Notes: generated from the letters alone by a model not told the origin. Positions 1-9,435 are shown, numbered from the stretch's first letter. The stretch is 64,000 nucleotides of DNA from Flavivirga aquimarina (GCF_030540835.1 NZ_JAUOEK010000041.1:1-64000), one strand, 5' to 3'. A program made the numbers and translations.

Positions 1-2
1 CT

Positions 3-635
3 CAAAAGGTACGGGCATATAAAGTAAGCTCAAAATTTGTAAAAAGTGTAGGTGCGGAGGTGCGGAGTTTGGGTTTTCCGGCAAGCGAAATAGAGAAAGA
101 GAATTTAAAGCTACAAGCTATTTCAGAAGCTATACAAGCTACAAGCTATACTGAAAAAACTTATGGTATTGTTTTTTCATTGAAAGAAGACATTAAACAA
201 AATTACAACTTTCATCATGGCAAAAATACACTGCCGGAGCTCATGCTAAAGAACAGAAAAACGAATAGTATGGGGAGTGCAGCAAATAATCCTAACATAT
301 CGTCCCGCCTTTTGCGAGATACAAGCGTAAGCAGTTTCAGAACGATGCATTGTTTTGAAATGTGTAGAAGATATGTTTTATTGCCCGTGGCAGGCAACCG
401 CAACAACAGCAATGGTTCGCTCAACAATGTGGGTTCTAACGGCAACTATTGGTCAAGTACGGTTAGTGGTACAAACGCCAGAAACCTGAACTTCAACAGC
501 AGCAATGCCAACATGAACAGCAACAACCGGGCGAACGGCTTTAGTGTACGTTGCCTTAAGGATTGTAATACTATGCATGGTTCAACCACAGCCCTTGTTT
601 CTTTTAATGCCAATTTTAAAATTAATGTATTATGA
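3..635 (+). other. Open frame around the DGR template repeat, probably not a protein gene
   Basis: A frame is open from the window edge to a TGA at 633-635 and includes the template repeat at 378-566. The part before the repeat does not look like the C-type lectin scaffold that normally precedes a DGR variable region, and I recognise no domain in it. The stop overlaps the ATG of the next gene (ATGA), which could mean translational coupling or could be chance. I regard most of the frame as the spacer and transcribed template of a DGR rather than a real protein. It could also be the 3' end of a gene that begins outside the window. Confidence 0.3.
378..566 (+). repeat. Template repeat (TR) of a diversity-generating retroelement
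   Basis: Translated, the segment reads as the end of a C-type lectin/FGE-like variable domain: an LPVAG start, an NYWSS motif in the middle and an NGFSVRCLKD end, as in Bacteroidota DGR targets. Nearly every position that varies in such targets is AAC or AAT here, giving 18 Asn codons in about 55. That is the signature of a template, because the DGR reverse transcriptase mutates template adenines when it copies the TR into the variable region. The upstream lectin scaffold needed for a true target gene is absent. The reverse transcriptase, the Avd accessory protein and the target are not in the window and would be expected to the left of base 1. Confidence 0.8.
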
Positions 636-2032
636 AAAAACTCAAAGCCATAATTGTTTTATTATTCATTTGTGCTTTTACTTATGCCCAAAACAGCATT
701 ACAGGCACATTTACAGGACTTGCCAATCAACACATTAAACTTGTAGGATTTAACGGTTTTGATACTTACGCAATTGACAGTACACAAGCTGATGAAAAAG
801 GCAGATTTAATTTAAAATTCAGTAAAAATGATTATGGCATGGGCTATCTTTTGTTGCAGGACAATAAAAGTTTTGTTATTATACTTTCGGAAAATGAAAA
901 CCTGCAATTAGTAGCCGAAAAATTTGCTACACATGAAACCATTGTAATTATAAGCGGTAAACAAAATAAACTTTTTGAGCAATATGCCACGGAGCATCCA
1001 CGCCGTGAACAAACTTTGAGTGCATGGGACTACCTTACAAAAGTTTACAGGAAAGATTCGCTTTTTGCTGTTCATAAAATTCCCAAACAGGCAATAGAAA
1101 CCGAAAAACAACGCATTATAGCCGAAGACAGTTTATTCTTGGCGAGTTTACCCAAAAATTCTTATGTAAGTTATTATTTGCCGCTTCGCAAATTGGGGAG
1201 TTCGGTCTCTACCATAGCCCAATACCGCACCGAAGAAATTCCTTCTACTATTCAAGCATTCAGAGAAATAGATTACACCGATAAACGCCTTTATAATAGC
1301 GGCTTGCTGAAAGAAGTTATTGAAAGTCATTTTTGGTTAATAGAAAACAGCGGTCGCTCTTTGGATTCTGTTTACATAGAAATGAATAAATCCATAGACA
1401 TTTTGGTTGCAAACCTTTTACCGGACGAATATAAATTGAATGAGATAACAGAATACTTATTCAAATCTCTTGAAAAACGCAGTTTATTCAGAGCATCAGA
1501 ATATTTGGCATTGAAATTACTCAACGAGCAGGGCTGCACCATTAACAACGATTTTGCGGTACAATTAGAAAGCTATCGTGCCATGAAAAAAGGAAATACA
1601 GCACCAGATATTAAATTTAAGAACGATATTATTGCACCCAGCTATAAAGCTACCGAAATACCCAAAATGCTTTCCGATATAAAAAGCAATTATACAGTAG
1701 TTGTATTTGGTGCAAGTTGGTGTCCACAATGCCCGCAAGAGTTGTCGCAAATGGCCAAACAATATGCTAAATGGAAAGAACAAGGCGTTGAAGTTGTATT
1801 TGTGTCATTAGACGAAGACAAGAACATATTTAAAAGTTTTGCAGAATTGTTTCCATTTATTAGCATCTGCGATTACCAAAAATGGGAAAGCCCTATTGTA
1901 CAAAGTTATCATGTATTTGCCACCCCAACCATTTATTTGCTTAATAATAAACGAGAAATTTTACTGCGACCTAATTCAGTAAGTCAATTAGACTCGTGGG
2001 TAGATTGGTATTTGGTGCAAGGCAATAAGTAA
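632..2032 (+). CDS. TlpA-like thiol-disulfide oxidoreductase with DUF4369-type N-terminus
   Basis: A 466-residue exported protein. Residues 1-19 are a signal peptide (basic start, hydrophobic stretch, then AQN). Residues 20-110 resemble the DUF4369 beta domain common in Bacteroidota redox proteins, and a helical linker follows. From about 330 there is an AhpC/TSA-thioredoxin domain with the active-site motif WCPQC (Cys364 and Cys367) and the cis-Pro segment FATPT. Such proteins reduce or shuffle disulfides in the periplasm. The ATG overlaps the stop of the preceding frame. The gene is richer in G+C than the genes after 2.2 kb, so it may belong to the same transferred segment as the DGR. The family is clear; the substrate is unknown. 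Confidence 0.85.
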   Translation: MKKLKAIIVLLFICAFTYAQNSITGTFTGLANQHIKLVGFNGFDTYAIDSTQADEKGRFNLKFSKNDYGMGYLLLQDNKSFVIILSENENLQLVAEKFATHETIVIISGKQNKLFEQYATEHPRREQTLSAWDYLTKVYRKDSLFAVHKIPKQAIETEKQRIIAEDSLFLASLPKNSYVSYYLPLRKLGSSVSTIAQYRTEEIPSTIQAFREIDYTDKRLYNSGLLKEVIESHFWLIENSGRSLDSVYIEMNKSIDILVANLLPDEYKLNEITEYLFKSLEKRSLFRASEYLALKLLNEQGCTINNDFAVQLESYRAMKKGNTAPDIKFKNDIIAPSYKATEIPKMLSDIKSNYTVVVFGASWCPQCPQELSQMAKQYAKWKEQGVEVVFVSLDEDKNIFKSFAELFPFISICDYQKWESPIVQSYHVFATPTIYLLNNKREILLRPNSVSQLDSWVDWYLVQGNK

Positions 2033-2038
2033 CTAGAA

Positions 2039-2188
2039 ATGAAAAATAGCATGACAATAACCAACGAAACGCTAACACGCAATATAGCAAAAAGCGGTGA
2101 AGTGCTTAATTGGGGCGGTTTTCGCCCGTTTCAACTTCAACTCGGTTTGATAGTGAATTACTCGCAATCCGCTTCGTGGCAGGATTAA
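2039..2188 (+). CDS. Possible 49-residue ORF, uncertain
   Basis: An ATG six bases after the oxidoreductase stop opens a 49-residue frame (MKNSMTITNE start, SASWQD end) that ends inside the 3' end of the convergent phosphatase gene. It has no signal peptide and no recognisable motif. The segment is as G+C rich as the DGR side and contains a short hairpin (GGGCG, loop GTTTT, CGCCC) at about 2113-2127. It may be only the remains of the edge of a mobile segment. Confidence 0.15.
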   Translation: MKNSMTITNETLTRNIAKSGEVLNWGGFRPFQLQLGLIVNYSQSASWQD

Positions 2189-5100
2189 AACCCAAACCCT
2201 AGTTTAAAAGCTAAACGCAAACCATCATCACTATTAAATGCAGATACATTTAGCGTAACCATATCTGCTACATTGGCAAAAATGCCTCCGCCAATAGAGG
2301 TATTCCAATCATTTGAATGATCGTTTGGGTTTAATAAGAAATCGTCATCTACCCAAATACGCCCATAATCTACGCCTCCATAAAACCCAATATTTAAAGG
2401 CAGTAACCCGGTTCTTACTTTACGTAAATTTAATCGTATATCCGTACTTTGTACAAAAGCACTCTTACCTGTAAACCGTTCATTTCTATAACCTCTTAAT
2501 CCGTTATTAGCACCTAAATTAGCACCTTGGTAGAACTCAAAATCATCTCCAAAATTAATATGCCCTTTTAGTTTTGTCGCTAGTACGAGTTGTCCACTGG
2601 GCACTAACTTATAATCGAAACCTAATTCTGGAATAATGTATGCAAACCCTCTTGACTCATTCGCGTTGTTTTTATATCCTGTTTGGAGCGCTACCATCAT
2701 TCCTAAAGTTGGAAATGCTTTATTATCGGAATTCTCATAATGATATTTAGCATCAATACCATAAAAATCATTACTAACCTCTGTATTATCACCAATAAAT
2801 TGGTCGTTAATAAACCTCCCTTCGGTTTCTTCAACTTCATAAGATTCATACGATAATCCAATTTTAAAACTAGCTCCTAAACGCCCTCGCCAAATTAATG
2901 ATGGTGCAAATTTTAGTGTTTTTAACTTTACTCTATTATAATTTAAGCCTACATCTAAACCATCGGCCTCGTCTGCTTCAGGGTTAGGTGTATTATTACC
3001 AAATCCGAAGAAATTAACAGCATAATTGGGGCTTGTAAATTGGGCTTCTAAAGCTAAATTCATCATTCCAATAACTTTCGCAAATTCACCTTTATATCCT
3101 AAATCAAATCCTTGTGTTGCAAAATAATAGGCTCCGGAAACGATGTGTTTAGATGTAAAAGGGTTACGCTGAAAGCCATAATTAGTAAACGTATTAGAAA
3201 ACCCTATTTTGAATCCATCGTCCGGATTAGACCCAATGGTAGGTATAAATTGATTCCCACTATTTTTTAGTTTTTTATGATCGTATACATTTGTTTCGTA
3301 ATTATCCGTAAGTCTTTTTTGTCCATTATTAGTAACAAATGTGTTCTTTTTAGATTTGTGATCATAAATTTTAACTCTCTTACCATTTTTAATTGTATAG
3401 GTATCATTATTTTGCCCTCCTATTAATCGTATTTTTATAAGTTGATCGCCTGTTCCAGAAACTTCAAACTTATCATCATCATCTAAACCATAAATCCAGA
3501 TTTCCTTAGTATTTATACAGGAATAGGTTCTTTCATGAAATACATCTGCCTTTTTTCCATTTTTAATTCTATAGGCGGTTACTTTAGTTTCTCCTTTAGG
3601 CATCCGCTCAATTTGAAACCAATCATCTTTATCTGTTCCTTTAATAACTCCAAATTTACTAATGTAGTCATAATACTTATCGGAAATCGCTTGTAAATTA
3701 TGACGTCTTCCTATCAGTTTACGCTTTATGTCTTTTATGGCTTCTTTATTAACTTCTGGAGGGAAATTTAAAAAGGCTTCATCTATAACAGCATCTGTTA
3801 AATTTTCTATAATATGCTTTACTTGGGTATCCCAAACACTTTTACTTGACTGATTAATTAAAGTCATATCTAAAGGATAAGGCTCTAAATTGAACCATTT
3901 TGGACTTTTTAAATCTTCTTTATAACTCTGTAATAAGCGCATCGAAGGGATTATAGTCGTTGCAAAACCAAGTAATGTTCCATCTGCCATGATAGAAAAT
4001 GCCTGATCGCGATCTCTTGGTATCGGACGGTAAATCTTTTTGCCTTTTTCTTTAAATTCTGCCCAACGCCATTGGTCTTCGTGCCTATCCCAATCACCAA
4101 TTACCATATCAAACAGACGTGCTCTTATGTAAGCTGCTTCATCTAAAACATGATCTTCGTCTTCTTTTAATTCTTTTAACAGATCGTCTGTACTTATTAC
4201 TTTATTTGAAAAACCAAAACTAGCCTTATCTCCATGACCGGAATCTGCCCGTTCTTCAATCATATATAGTTCATTTCCGAATTCATTATTAAATTGACCC
4301 AACGCAGATTGTTTCGGGACATAATAAAGTACCGGATTTGTATGATAAACACCAACAGCATCAGATAGTGTTCCTATTGTAAAAGGGGCATAAGGGTGTG
4401 AACCTGTAAAAACATCCAGTATTAAGTTTTCTGTAAAAGAGTCATCAAATTGACCTTCTATATACTGATCTTTGAATCCCACCGCTTGAATATATTGAAT
4501 AGCATTTTTACGAAGTGCTCTCATAACATATTCCTTACCTTCACGGTCTCTTAATCTTAACGATTTTGATTGGTGCCCTCCTCCTTTTCTAACAGGGGTT
4601 AATCCACCTAAAAGTGTGTCTAGCCTTACTGTAGGCGCCTTAACTTTTGTACTAAATGCATCACGGTAACGTTCGCCCCATAGCATTTTATAAAACCCGC
4701 TTTTAGTGGTCTCTTCATCAGAATAAATGGAGGCTATAACTTCTTTGTCTGTAGTTTCTTTATAATTGTTAATTGTTTCAGTGTCTTCTGCTTCTAAAAC
4801 CTGTGTTTGAAATACAATCGCATTGTCTTTTACCGAATAAAACCGAACATAAGATGAACCACCTTTAAATACATCTAGCCTTGCATATCCTTCTGATCCA
4901 TAAGAAAACTGACCTTTTCCTGCATTACGTGTAGCGGTTTCTTTAGAACCGGATCCACTTACTATTTGAGGTAAATTGTCCTTGACGATGTATTGTAAGT
5001 TATGATCATGTCCGGACACAAAAATGACTTTGTCATTTTCCTGAGATAAGGTAACAATGCGTTTTTTAAATTCATTATATGCCTTATTTTGTATATCTAC

Positions 5101-5889
5101 AATCGTTACACCTCCTGTTTTACGTATTACATTTTTTAGCGTTCCTAAAACCGGAATGGGTTTCATATGGCTCCCAAAAGAAAACTGTCCCCCATGAGGT
5201 CCATTAGTAAACATGGGATGATGCATAGCAACAATGGTTGTTTTTCCTCTTGCTTTTTTTATTTCTCCTTCAAATTCGTCAAAAAACTTAGTTCGTGTCT
5301 TTATTTCGCAATCATCGTTTATCGTTGGGTGTTTATTCCAGTTAGTTAAATACCATTCTGAATCAACAACAATCATAACAATATCGTCTGATATATTTAC
5401 TTTTTCAATAGGGCAACCATTTTCGGGCAGAAACGTGTTTTTTCCTAATATATCTTCAATGTACTTTTCTTGTCTTTTAAGGCCTTTAAGCCCGTTGCTA
5501 TACCAATCATGATTTCCTGGAACAAAAACTGCTTTTCCTTTAAAATCTTTTACTGCTTCTGTTTGAATATTTAATTGATGCTCTGCAAAAGTTCGTCCTT
5601 CATCTCCTTTTTTGGGCAACCCTTTTGGATATATATTATCTCCTAAAAAAAGAGCTGTACTATGTTTTGAAGCTTTATTTAATGTTTCCTTAAATGATTG
5701 CAAGGCTTTTGAAGATGTTCCCAAAGATGAATTACCGGCATCACCAATTAAATAAAAAGAATGTACGATCTCTTTATCTGGAAAAGAACTGTCTGTATTT
5801 GGATTTTTATATTGTGGTTTATATGTAGCGCAAGCGCTTAATATAAGCATGACAATTAAAGCTAAAATGGTTTTATATTGAGTATACAT
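2185..5889 (-). CDS. Lipoprotein metallophosphoesterase / kinase-like domain / outer-membrane barrel fusion
   Basis: A very large protein of 1234 residues. It starts with a lipoprotein signal (LILSAC, Cys20). Residues 45-310 are a calcineurin-type metallophosphoesterase with GDA at 49, GDN at 83, GNHD at 125, then MHHP and GHDH. Residues of about 440-720 contain a Lys-bearing strand (EYVMRALRK), then GDWDRHEDQW and PRDRDQAF, a pattern like the catalytic loop and metal-binding Asp of HipA/CotH/Fam20-type atypical kinases. From about 870 to the C-terminal Phe the sequence is an antiparallel barrel with alternating residues, resembling bacterial surface antigen (Omp85-like) barrels. A phosphatase probably displayed on the outer membrane is a reasonable reading; the kinase similarity is my inference. 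The gene is monocistronic and convergent with the upstream unit. Confidence 0.85.
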   Translation of the reverse strand: MYTQYKTILALIVMLILSACATYKPQYKNPNTDSSFPDKEIVHSFYLIGDAGNSSLGTSSKALQSFKETLNKASKHSTALFLGDNIYPKGLPKKGDEGRTFAEHQLNIQTEAVKDFKGKAVFVPGNHDWYSNGLKGLKRQEKYIEDILGKNTFLPENGCPIEKVNISDDIVMIVVDSEWYLTNWNKHPTINDDCEIKTRTKFFDEFEGEIKKARGKTTIVAMHHPMFTNGPHGGQFSFGSHMKPIPVLGTLKNVIRKTGGVTIVDIQNKAYNEFKKRIVTLSQENDKVIFVSGHDHNLQYIVKDNLPQIVSGSGSKETATRNAGKGQFSYGSEGYARLDVFKGGSSYVRFYSVKDNAIVFQTQVLEAEDTETINNYKETTDKEVIASIYSDEETTKSGFYKMLWGERYRDAFSTKVKAPTVRLDTLLGGLTPVRKGGGHQSKSLRLRDREGKEYVMRALRKNAIQYIQAVGFKDQYIEGQFDDSFTENLILDVFTGSHPYAPFTIGTLSDAVGVYHTNPVLYYVPKQSALGQFNNEFGNELYMIEERADSGHGDKASFGFSNKVISTDDLLKELKEDEDHVLDEAAYIRARLFDMVIGDWDRHEDQWRWAEFKEKGKKIYRPIPRDRDQAFSIMADGTLLGFATTIIPSMRLLQSYKEDLKSPKWFNLEPYPLDMTLINQSSKSVWDTQVKHIIENLTDAVIDEAFLNFPPEVNKEAIKDIKRKLIGRRHNLQAISDKYYDYISKFGVIKGTDKDDWFQIERMPKGETKVTAYRIKNGKKADVFHERTYSCINTKEIWIYGLDDDDKFEVSGTGDQLIKIRLIGGQNNDTYTIKNGKRVKIYDHKSKKNTFVTNNGQKRLTDNYETNVYDHKKLKNSGNQFIPTIGSNPDDGFKIGFSNTFTNYGFQRNPFTSKHIVSGAYYFATQGFDLGYKGEFAKVIGMMNLALEAQFTSPNYAVNFFGFGNNTPNPEADEADGLDVGLNYNRVKLKTLKFAPSLIWRGRLGASFKIGLSYESYEVEETEGRFINDQFIGDNTEVSNDFYGIDAKYHYENSDNKAFPTLGMMVALQTGYKNNANESRGFAYIIPELGFDYKLVPSGQLVLATKLKGHINFGDDFEFYQGANLGANNGLRGYRNERFTGKSAFVQSTDIRLNLRKVRTGLLPLNIGFYGGVDYGRIWVDDDFLLNPNDHSNDWNTSIGGGIFANVADMVTLNVSAFNSDDGLRLAFKLGFGF

Positions 5890-5922
5890 ATGAGGGTTTT
5901 GTGATGTATTAAAGGTAATAAT

Positions 5923-7146
5923 TTAATTTTCTATAATGGTTGTATCAAAAACGACTTCGCTTGCAATCGTCTTATGTACTGGACATTTTGATGCAATTTC
6001 TTTTAAGCGTTCTTTTTGTTTTTCATCCAAATTACCAACAAATTTCAACTTTTTACTTATATGATCCAAGTAAGTTGGTGTTTCTATTTCTAAGCCCAAG
6101 TCGTCACTATGTTTTCTGGAATGCGTTACATAAACAAACACCTCTTGTAAGTCCCATTGTTTACGTTGCGCATACATTTTTAAGGTCATTGCTGTACAAG
6201 CAACTAAACCTGCATTGAGGTACTCATAAGGTGAAGGCCCAAAATCATCACCTCCAATAGAAGTAGGTTCATCTGCAATCATTGTATGATTTTTAGTTTG
6301 AATGGACGTTGTAAAATTGTCTTCAATTAAATTTAAATGTCCAACTAATTGCTCGCCTTTAGTTTCCAACATTTTATTTTCTTTAAACTCAAAATATCGC
6401 TGTACCCATGTTCCAATCATATTTCCAGCATATTTACTATCATTTGGATTTAACAATAAATGGTCGGCATTATCAAGTGTTACAAAACTTTTAGGGTGAT
6501 GTGCATGATGGTATAATTGCTCTGCATTTTTAATCCCTACAACGGTGTCTGAAGGTGCATGCAAAATTAATAACGGTTTGCGTAATGTCTTTACAATGGA
6601 AGGCAAATCGGTTTTATCAAAATCCTCAACAAAGTCCTTATTAATTTTAAAAGGACGTCCTCCAATATTAACTTCTACTTCTCCTTTCTCTTTAACTTCT
6701 TCAATACTATGAGAAAACAAATGTGTTACATGACTCACTGTGGCTGGTGCTCCAATAGTTGCAACCGCTTTAACATGTTCTAATTGAGAAGCTGCCGACA
6801 ATACAGCGGCACCGCCTAACGAATGGCCAACCAATAATGAAGGTGCTTGGTAATTAGAACTCATATAATTACTTACAGCAATTAAATCATCAACATTGCC
6901 AGAAAAATGACTTTCTGCAAACTCTCCTTCGCTTCTACCTAAACCTGTAAAATCGAATCTTACTACTCCAAAACCATAATTCGTTAAGGCTCGACTAATA
7001 TTTTTTACCGCACTTAATGAACTTGTACATGTAAAACAGTGTGCAAAAATGGCAAAGTAATTTGGTTTTTGATTTGCTGGCAATTCTAAATATGCCTGAA
7101 GTTTTAAGCCTTTACTATTCTGAATATTTAATTTTGATCTTCTCAT
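5923..7146 (-). CDS. Bifunctional alpha/beta hydrolase - OsmC family protein
   Basis: 407 residues in two domains. Residues 1-250 are an alpha/beta hydrolase with the nucleophile elbow GHSLG (Ser109), and the Asp/His pair lies near SDTVVG and NADHLL. Residues 270-407 are an OsmC/Ohr-type domain with the two conserved Cys sites ([12 protein letters not shown] and KCPVHKTI), which reduce organic hydroperoxides. The fusion is a known arrangement. It is the last gene of the methionine-sulfoxide repair operon, 10 bases after msrA2, in keeping with a part in peroxide defence. The hydrolase substrate cannot be told from the sequence. Confidence 0.9.
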   Translation of the reverse strand: MRRSKLNIQNSKGLKLQAYLELPANQKPNYFAIFAHCFTCTSSLSAVKNISRALTNYGFGVVRFDFTGLGRSEGEFAESHFSGNVDDLIAVSNYMSSNYQAPSLLVGHSLGGAAVLSAASQLEHVKAVATIGAPATVSHVTHLFSHSIEEVKEKGEVEVNIGGRPFKINKDFVEDFDKTDLPSIVKTLRKPLLILHAPSDTVVGIKNAEQLYHHAHHPKSFVTLDNADHLLLNPNDSKYAGNMIGTWVQRYFEFKENKMLETKGEQLVGHLNLIEDNFTTSIQTKNHTMIADEPTSIGGDDFGPSPYEYLNAGLVACTAMTLKMYAQRKQWDLQEVFVYVTHSRKHSDDLGLEIETPTYLDHISKKLKFVGNLDEKQKERLKEIASKCPVHKTIASEVVFDTTIIEN

Positions 7147-7156
7147 TTTTAAATCT

Positions 7157-7684
7157 TTATGCTATAGTCGTATCTATACATGACACTTTACTTTTATTAA
7201 CTTGATAAGAAAATTTTTGTAACAAATACTTTAATTTAGGATCAATAAATGTTTTACAAAAGGGTTTATTTGGATTTTTTTGATAATAATTTTGAATAGC
7301 TTCTCTTGATGCTTTAAAGGATTGAAAAGGATAGACTTTAGTAATTAACTTATGGCCAAAGTCTTTCTGAAAATATTTAATAATGTATTCCGACACTCTT
7401 TTTTGTTCTTCTGAAAACACATAAACAGCAGACCTATATTTGCTTCGCATAGAATGATTACTTGTACTTTTATGTGTATGTAAATGAATTTCGATAAGTG
7501 TTTTTAATGCAATATTTTCTGTATTGAAATGTACTATGACAGCTTCTGAAAAACTACTATTTTCTTCAACTGAAGCGACGTAACCTTGCTCAACTTTTAT
7601 AACACCTTTTAACGATTGAAATACAGCTTCTGTACACCAATGACAACCGCCTCCTAAAGCTATTTTAGCTCGTTTACTGTCCAT
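7157..7684 (-). CDS. Peptide methionine (S)-S-oxide reductase, second MsrA paralogue
   Basis: 175 residues. The active site is [10 protein letters not shown] with catalytic Cys14, where the usual Phe of GCFWC is His. The protein is divergent from the canonical MsrA gene 1.3 kb upstream: the region after the active site lacks the usual YSGG and has shortened loops, and the C-terminal part keeps YRSAVYV and NYYQKN. I chose ATG 7684, which overlaps the glutaredoxin stop by 11 bases; a TTG at 7696 would add four residues. It repairs oxidised methionine, probably with a different substrate range from the first copy. Confidence 0.85.
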   Translation of the reverse strand: MDSKRAKIALGGGCHWCTEAVFQSLKGVIKVEQGYVASVEENSSFSEAVIVHFNTENIALKTLIEIHLHTHKSTSNHSMRSKYRSAVYVFSEEQKRVSEYIIKYFQKDFGHKLITKVYPFQSFKASREAIQNYYQKNPNKPFCKTFIDPKLKYLLQKFSYQVNKSKVSCIDTTIA

Positions 7685-7928
7685 ATAAATTTGCAATATA
7701 TTTGTCCAGTTCTTTATCAGACGGATTTCTTAATTTCTTATCTCCTATTGTTATTGTTGGGAAATTGAGTTTTCTATTTTCGTATAAACTTCTTAATTCA
7801 TCAGCAAAAGCACCATTAGTTTCGACATCAAGAAACATGTAATCTAAATTGCGTGTTTCCAAAAACGCCTTATAATATTGGGTTTTGTGACATCTTTCTG
7901 CACCATAAAGTTTAATGGTTCTTTTCAT
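7674..7928 (-). CDS. Glutaredoxin-like protein
   Basis: 84 residues of thioredoxin fold: KLYGAERCHKT (Cys13 with Thr at the position of the resolving Cys, so monothiol-like), the cis-Pro segment FPTITI, and a C-terminal helix. It starts one base after the redoxin stop and overlaps msrA2, so translation is coupled. Its place among Msr enzymes suggests it recycles one of them or handles glutathione or bacillithiol-type mixed disulfides; this is inferred from the context only. Confidence 0.8.
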   Translation of the reverse strand: MKRTIKLYGAERCHKTQYYKAFLETRNLDYMFLDVETNGAFADELRSLYENRKLNFPTITIGDKKLRNPSDKELDKYIANLYGQ

Positions 7929-8420
7929 TTAACCAATTGTTTTTAAAAAATTGATCGCTGCATCTGGATTCAAATGAAAATCTGAGAATACGACATTATC
8001 ATGCTTATCAATAAAAAGAAACCAAGGAGTTCCTCCTGTTTGATAATTAGTCATCATATTAGATCGTGATTTGCCATCATCCCCAGCATCATGCCCAAAC
8101 GGTATTTTTAAGTCATACTTTTTTTGTGTTTCCACCATCTTTTGGTACGTATTAGCCTCATAACCTTCGAAAACTGTTTGTATAGCCAAAAATGTGATAT
8201 TTGAATGCGCTTTTAAAGCTTCTACCATTTTTTTAAGATCTGGCAACCCCTTACTATGGCAACCAGGACACCAGCTTTGAAAACAGTATACTATTTTAAA
8301 TTTACCTTTATAATCTGAAAGTTTTATTGCTTTTGTTTTATTTCCATTAGCGTCAATCCAATCATTGACGTGAAATTCTGGCGCATTAAACACTTGTTTT
8401 TGCTCTGGATGATTTGACAT
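7929..8420 (-). CDS. Redoxin / TlpA-like thiol-disulfide protein
   Basis: 163 residues with no signal peptide, so cytoplasmic. An AhpC/TSA-type thioredoxin fold with active site SWCPGC (Cys51, Cys54), the GTPWFLFID cis-Pro strand, and an inserted segment between beta strands typical of peroxiredoxin-like TlpA proteins. It lies in the Msr operon between msrA and the glutaredoxin, and probably supplies electrons to the sulfoxide reductases or removes peroxide. Confidence 0.85.
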   Translation of the reverse strand: MSNHPEQKQVFNAPEFHVNDWIDANGNKTKAIKLSDYKGKFKIVYCFQSWCPGCHSKGLPDLKKMVEALKAHSNITFLAIQTVFEGYEANTYQKMVETQKKYDLKIPFGHDAGDDGKSRSNMMTNYQTGGTPWFLFIDKHDNVVFSDFHLNPDAAINFLKTIG

Positions 8421-8444
8421 TTGAATGCTCCTTTCCTTTTTTAA

Positions 8445-8984
8445 TTATTTCAATTTATCTGCATGAAGCTTACGCAGTTTTGCCAATTTAGGCGTAATTA
8501 CAAAACTGCAATAGCCTTGTTGCTCATTATTTCTATAGTAGTTTTGATGATCGTCTTCTGCTTCATAAAACACATCTAAAGGGCTAATTTCTGTAACCAC
8601 AGCATTTTCATAATACACCCCAACTTCTTTTAAAACAATCTCTGCAATGTCTTTTTGTTTATCATCGTGATAATAAATCACCGATCGGTATTGCGTACCT
8701 TTATCGGCTCCTTGCCGGTTCAAAGTTGTAGGATCATGGGTAGTCATAAAAATGACTAAAATATCTTCATAAGAAATTATATCGGCATTAAAAGTAACTT
8801 GCACGACCTCAGCATGTCCTGTTAAACCAGAACAAACTTCTCTATATGTGGGTTTTCCTGGAACATTTCCACCAGAATATCCAGAAACGACTTGCTCTAC
8901 TCCTTTTATTTCTTGAAAAATGGCTTCGGTACACCAAAAACAACCACCTCCAAAAGTGGCTAATTGTAAATTTTTATTTCCCAT
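8445..8984 (-). CDS. msrA: Peptide methionine (S)-S-oxide reductase MsrA
   Basis: 179 residues, the usual length for a single-domain MsrA. The catalytic motif is GGGCFWCTEA (Cys15), followed by VVSGYSGG, GHAEVVQV and the DPTTLNRQGAD-GTQYRS block that binds the substrate. It reduces S-epimers of methionine sulfoxide in proteins. The ATG overlaps the msrB stop by 11 bases, the same overlap seen between glutaredoxin and msrA2, which points to a coupled operon. Confidence 0.95.
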   Translation of the reverse strand: MGNKNLQLATFGGGCFWCTEAIFQEIKGVEQVVSGYSGGNVPGKPTYREVCSGLTGHAEVVQVTFNADIISYEDILVIFMTTHDPTTLNRQGADKGTQYRSVIYYHDDKQKDIAEIVLKEVGVYYENAVVTEISPLDVFYEAEDDHQNYYRNNEQQGYCSFVITPKLAKLRKLHADKLK

Positions 8985-9435
8985 TAACTTCCTTTTTTTC
9001 TAACTGCATTGATTCTGAATTTATACAATAACGCAATCCGCTTGGCTCTGGACCATCAGGAAATACATGCCCTAAATGTGCGTCGCATGTATTGCACATC
9101 ACCTCTACGCGTACCATTCCAAATGCCATATCTCTTTCATATTTAATAGCATTTTGTTTAATGGGCTGTGTAAAACTAGGCCACCCTGTACCTGAGTTAA
9201 ATTTTATAGTAGAATCGAACAGTGCCGTATCGCAACATATACAGTTATATTTACCCGCGTCATGCGTACTGCAAAGGGCTCCACTATGTGGGTGTTCGGT
9301 TCCTTTTTGCCGTGTAATTCTAAATTGTTCTGGGGTTAATTGAGCCTGCCATTCGTCATCTGTTTTTTCAACACGTCTGTCTGGTACAGGGTTTCCTTTT
9401 ACAGAAAAATTGATTACTTCTTTCCAAGTTAACAT
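8974..9435 (-). CDS. msrB: Peptide methionine (R)-S-oxide reductase MsrB
   Basis: 153 residues, full length. It has two CxxC zinc sites (CICC and CNTC), the HLGHVFPDGP motif and the catalytic segment RYCINS, with Cys as nucleophile. It reduces R-epimers of methionine sulfoxide. It is the first gene of a six-gene minus-strand operon running to 5923. The upstream 185 bases are shared with the divergent HD-PycTM gene; I see no perfect TAnnTTTG box for msrB. Confidence 0.95.
   Translation of the reverse strand: MLTWKEVINFSVKGNPVPDRRVEKTDDEWQAQLTPEQFRITRQKGTEHPHSGALCSTHDAGKYNCICCDTALFDSTIKFNSGTGWPSFTQPIKQNAIKYERDMAFGMVRVEVMCNTCDAHLGHVFPDGPEPSGLRYCINSESMQLEKKEVNGK

Noticed and set aside
632-2032. 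The oxidoreductase gene as the DGR target
   Set aside because: It has no C-type lectin variable end; its C-terminus is a thioredoxin fold.
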